Shown: positions 50,573 to 52,381 of the stretch, piece by piece | Layout of the letters: the number at the start of each line of letters is the position of its first letter | Position numbering within the stretch: position 1 is the stretch's first letter | From: Desulfobacteraceae bacterium | GTDB taxonomy: Bacteria; Desulfobacterota; Desulfobacteria; Desulfobacterales; SKZT01 | Direction: 5' to 3' | Assembly: GCA_011389745.1 (NCBI GenBank) | Contig: JAABTQ010000021.1 | Coordinates: 1 to 52,381, forward strand | DNA length: 52,381 nt | The notes under the pieces: generated by a model | The model's database searches: none | The model's input: only the letters and a program-made list of their open reading frames with translations | What the model was told of the DNA's origin: nothing | Made by a program: the position numbers and the translations under genes

Positions 50573-52381
50573 ATGAATGTTATTAAACCGGAAAATTACA
50601 CGCTTCAGATAAGGCCAGACCTTTCAAATTTTTCTTTTTCCGCTCAGGTGACGATTCGGTTAACCGCATCGGACCCGGTATCGGATCTGACATTAAATGC
50701 TAAAGAACTTGCTGTATGGAGTTGCCGGGTGTTAACCAACGGCCAAGCTGAAGAGTGCCGATTTTTGCAGGATCCTTCCGGAGAAATTTTGCGTATTGAT
50801 TTTCCGGAAAAAATGCATGGAGCCATTACTGTCGAGATTAATTACGACGGAAAAATAAATGACCTTATGGCGGGTTTTTACCGGAGTCGATATGTTGAGA
50901 CCGAAGCGGATAAATATATCGCCATAACCCAGTTTCAGGAAAGCGATGCCAGAAGAGTGATACCATGCATGGACAACCCTTTGCACAAAGCGACATTCGA
51001 TATCGAGATGATCGTCGATGAAAAGCTAAAGGCCATATCCAATGAGATATCCATCGAGGAAAAAAAGGTCGGCAACGGTAAAAAACTGGTGAGATTTCGC
51101 CGGACGCCAAAGATGTCGACTTATCTGGTATTTATGGGTGCAGGAGATTTTGAGTATGTTCGAAACACTCATGATCCAAGGGTTTCGGTGGTGACCCTTC
51201 CGAACCAAACCCAATATGGGGATTTTGGGGTGAGATTCGGCCGGAAGGCACTGGATTACTGCGAGCAATATTTTCAAATTCCTTATCCGCTTCCCAAGAT
51301 GGATCTGATTGCAGTCCCGGATTTCGCATTCGGAGCCATGGAAAACTGGGGGGCGATCACATTTCGGGAAAATCTTTTGTTATTTTATCCCGGGACCACG
51401 TCAAAAGCCGGAGAGCAGCGCATCTGTGAAGTCATTGCCCACGAAATTGTTCATCAGTGGTTCGGAAATTTGGTGACTCCGTCTGATTGGAAATACCTCT
51501 GGTTAAATGAAAGCTTTGCCACATATTTTGCCTATCGCGTGGTAGATCATTATTATCCCCATTGGGATACCTGGGGGCAGTTTTTGACGGGACAAACCGA
51601 CATTGCACTCTCCAGGGACCAGCTGAGAGACACCCAGTCCATTGAAATTCCCGGGGGAGAGCAGGTGATGATCAATGTGAGCACCGCGCCTATTATTTAC
51701 AGTAAAGGCGGAAGTATTTTAAGGCAGGTGGAAGGGTATATCGGCGGGGAGGCTTTTCAAACAGGGCTGAACCATTACCTTACGCATTTTTCATATTCAA
51801 ATGCGGCAAGCCGGGACCTTTGGAAAGCCTTTGAAACGGTGTCTGAAAAGCCGGTGGTGGACTTGATGAAAAACTGGGTCGAACAGCCCGGTTATCCTTT
51901 GGTGGAGGTTAAAAGAGATGGTAATGAGCTGGTGTTGACTCAGGATCGGTTCACATGCCTCCCCGGATTTTTTGATCAGACCTGGCTTATTCCCATTTTG
52001 GTTCTGCTTTTCGATAAAGACGGCAATTCAAGGCGGATTGAAATACTCATGGACCAAAAAACCGCTCGTATCGAACTTGATGATTGTGTGGAGGCTTATA
52101 AGATCAACGATGGGCAAACCGGATTTTATCGTGTCAAATATCTTGATGATGAAAATATTCACAAGCTGGGAGAAATGATCAGTCGGAAAAAATTATCTTC
52201 TCAGGACCGCTGGGGTATTCAAAATGATATGTTTGCGATGGTAAAAGCCGGTCATATCAACAGTACGGAATATGTAAGGTATTTAGGAAGATTTAATGAT
52301 GAAAATGAATTTCTTCCGCTGACAAGTATTGCCTCAAATCTTTATCAGGCGTTCATTATTCTGAAAGAATCAAAAAGAGAG
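50573..52381 (+). CDS. M1 family aminopeptidase, incomplete at window end
   Basis: 603 codons without a stop, running off the right edge. It is a zinc aminopeptidase of the gluzincin M1 family: substrate motif GAMENWGAI, zinc site HEIVHQWFGN, and the third ligand Glu in WLNESFATYF eighteen residues on. The N-terminal beta domain (YTLQIRPDLSNF) starts at once, with no signal peptide, so it is cytoplasmic. Full members have about 830-870 residues, so roughly a quarter is missing. AGAGGAA lies ahead of ATG 50573. PepN or the tricorn-factor/APN type cannot be told apart here. Confidence 0.93.
   Translation, partial: MNVIKPENYTLQIRPDLSNFSFSAQVTIRLTASDPVSDLTLNAKELAVWSCRVLTNGQAEECRFLQDPSGEILRIDFPEKMHGAITVEINYDGKINDLMAGFYRSRYVETEADKYIAITQFQESDARRVIPCMDNPLHKATFDIEMIVDEKLKAISNEISIEEKKVGNGKKLVRFRRTPKMSTYLVFMGAGDFEYVRNTHDPRVSVVTLPNQTQYGDFGVRFGRKALDYCEQYFQIPYPLPKMDLIAVPDFAFGAMENWGAITFRENLLLFYPGTTSKAGEQRICEVIAHEIVHQWFGNLVTPSDWKYLWLNESFATYFAYRVVDHYYPHWDTWGQFLTGQTDIALSRDQLRDTQSIEIPGGEQVMINVSTAPIIYSKGGSILRQVEGYIGGEAFQTGLNHYLTHFSYSNAASRDLWKAFETVSEKPVVDLMKNWVEQPGYPLVEVKRDGNELVLTQDRFTCLPGFFDQTWLIPILVLLFDKDGNSRRIEILMDQKTARIELDDCVEAYKINDGQTGFYRVKYLDDENIHKLGEMISRKKLSSQDRWGIQNDMFAMVKAGHINSTEYVRYLGRFNDENEFLPLTSIASNLYQAFIILKESKRE

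Noticed and set aside
1-52381. CRISPR arrays, rRNA, tRNA genes and complete insertion sequences
   Set aside because: None was recognised on reading; tmRNA is the only RNA gene supported.

Overview
The window looks like chromosomal DNA of a sulfate-reducing Desulfobacterota, most likely Desulfobacterales. The strongest evidence is a complete Tmc redox complex (tetraheme cytochrome c3 TmcA, HdrD-like TmcB, cytochrome b TmcC, propeller protein TmcD), together with an HdrA-MvhD fusion next to an HdrD-like protein. The sequence is moderately AT-rich. Taxonomy is inferred from gene content, since no search could be run.

Layout. (1) 1-3,430 is a decayed accessory zone. It holds a vapB with a nonsense codon, a vapC joined by deletion to the tail of an mntA-like gene, a frameshifted hepT-like gene, a PIN-domain scrap, one intact sugar-nucleotide epimerase, and the C-terminal end of a tyrosine recombinase abutting the 3' end of ssrA, the scar of an integrated element. 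(2) 3,434-6,538 (minus) is ptsH-ptsI-smpB-ssrA. (3) 6,778-13,095 holds a LOG-family gene fragment, SEC-C methionine aminopeptidase, a Ca/Na exchanger, a double-CNBD/CBS/DUF294 protein, an EI24 membrane protein and a Tat-exported Fe superoxide dismutase. (4) 13,404-15,386 is acs with a clear terminator. (5) 16,186-21,758 (minus) holds a split purH, two HD proteins, a rhomboid protease with a zinc ribbon, and small membrane or exported proteins. (6) 22,241-26,605 is tmcD-C-B-A plus a single-domain response regulator. (7) 27,107-32,699 holds an ABC-F ATPase convergent with hdrA-hdrD. (8) 33,297-41,496 holds a MarR regulator divergent from an operon of a HAD-IGPD-IGPD fusion, hisC, hisD, hisS and serA. 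(9) 41,513-49,563 is an exopolysaccharide control and export locus: PHP phosphatase, TPR protein, tyrosine autokinase, membrane J-protein, Wza-like export lipoprotein and FecR-like protein. (10) The window ends with a universal stress protein and the first 603 codons of an M1 aminopeptidase.

How the genes work together. Tmc moves electrons between the periplasmic cytochrome c3 pool and the cytoplasm. HdrA-HdrD is a soluble flavin/iron-sulfur module that could handle low-potential electrons. Acs activates acetate. The his block supplies aminotransferase, dehydrogenase and probably histidinol-phosphate phosphatase, followed by the tRNA synthetase that uses histidine and the first serine enzyme. 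The EPS locus has the kinase, phosphatase and export lipoprotein but no glycosyltransferases, so it is either incomplete here or serves sugar genes elsewhere.

The most unusual item is the 639-residue HAD-IGPD-IGPD protein: a phosphatase domain of a different HAD type from that in enterobacterial HisB, followed by two divergent HisB dehydratase-like domains that have lost different halves of the metal-binding site.
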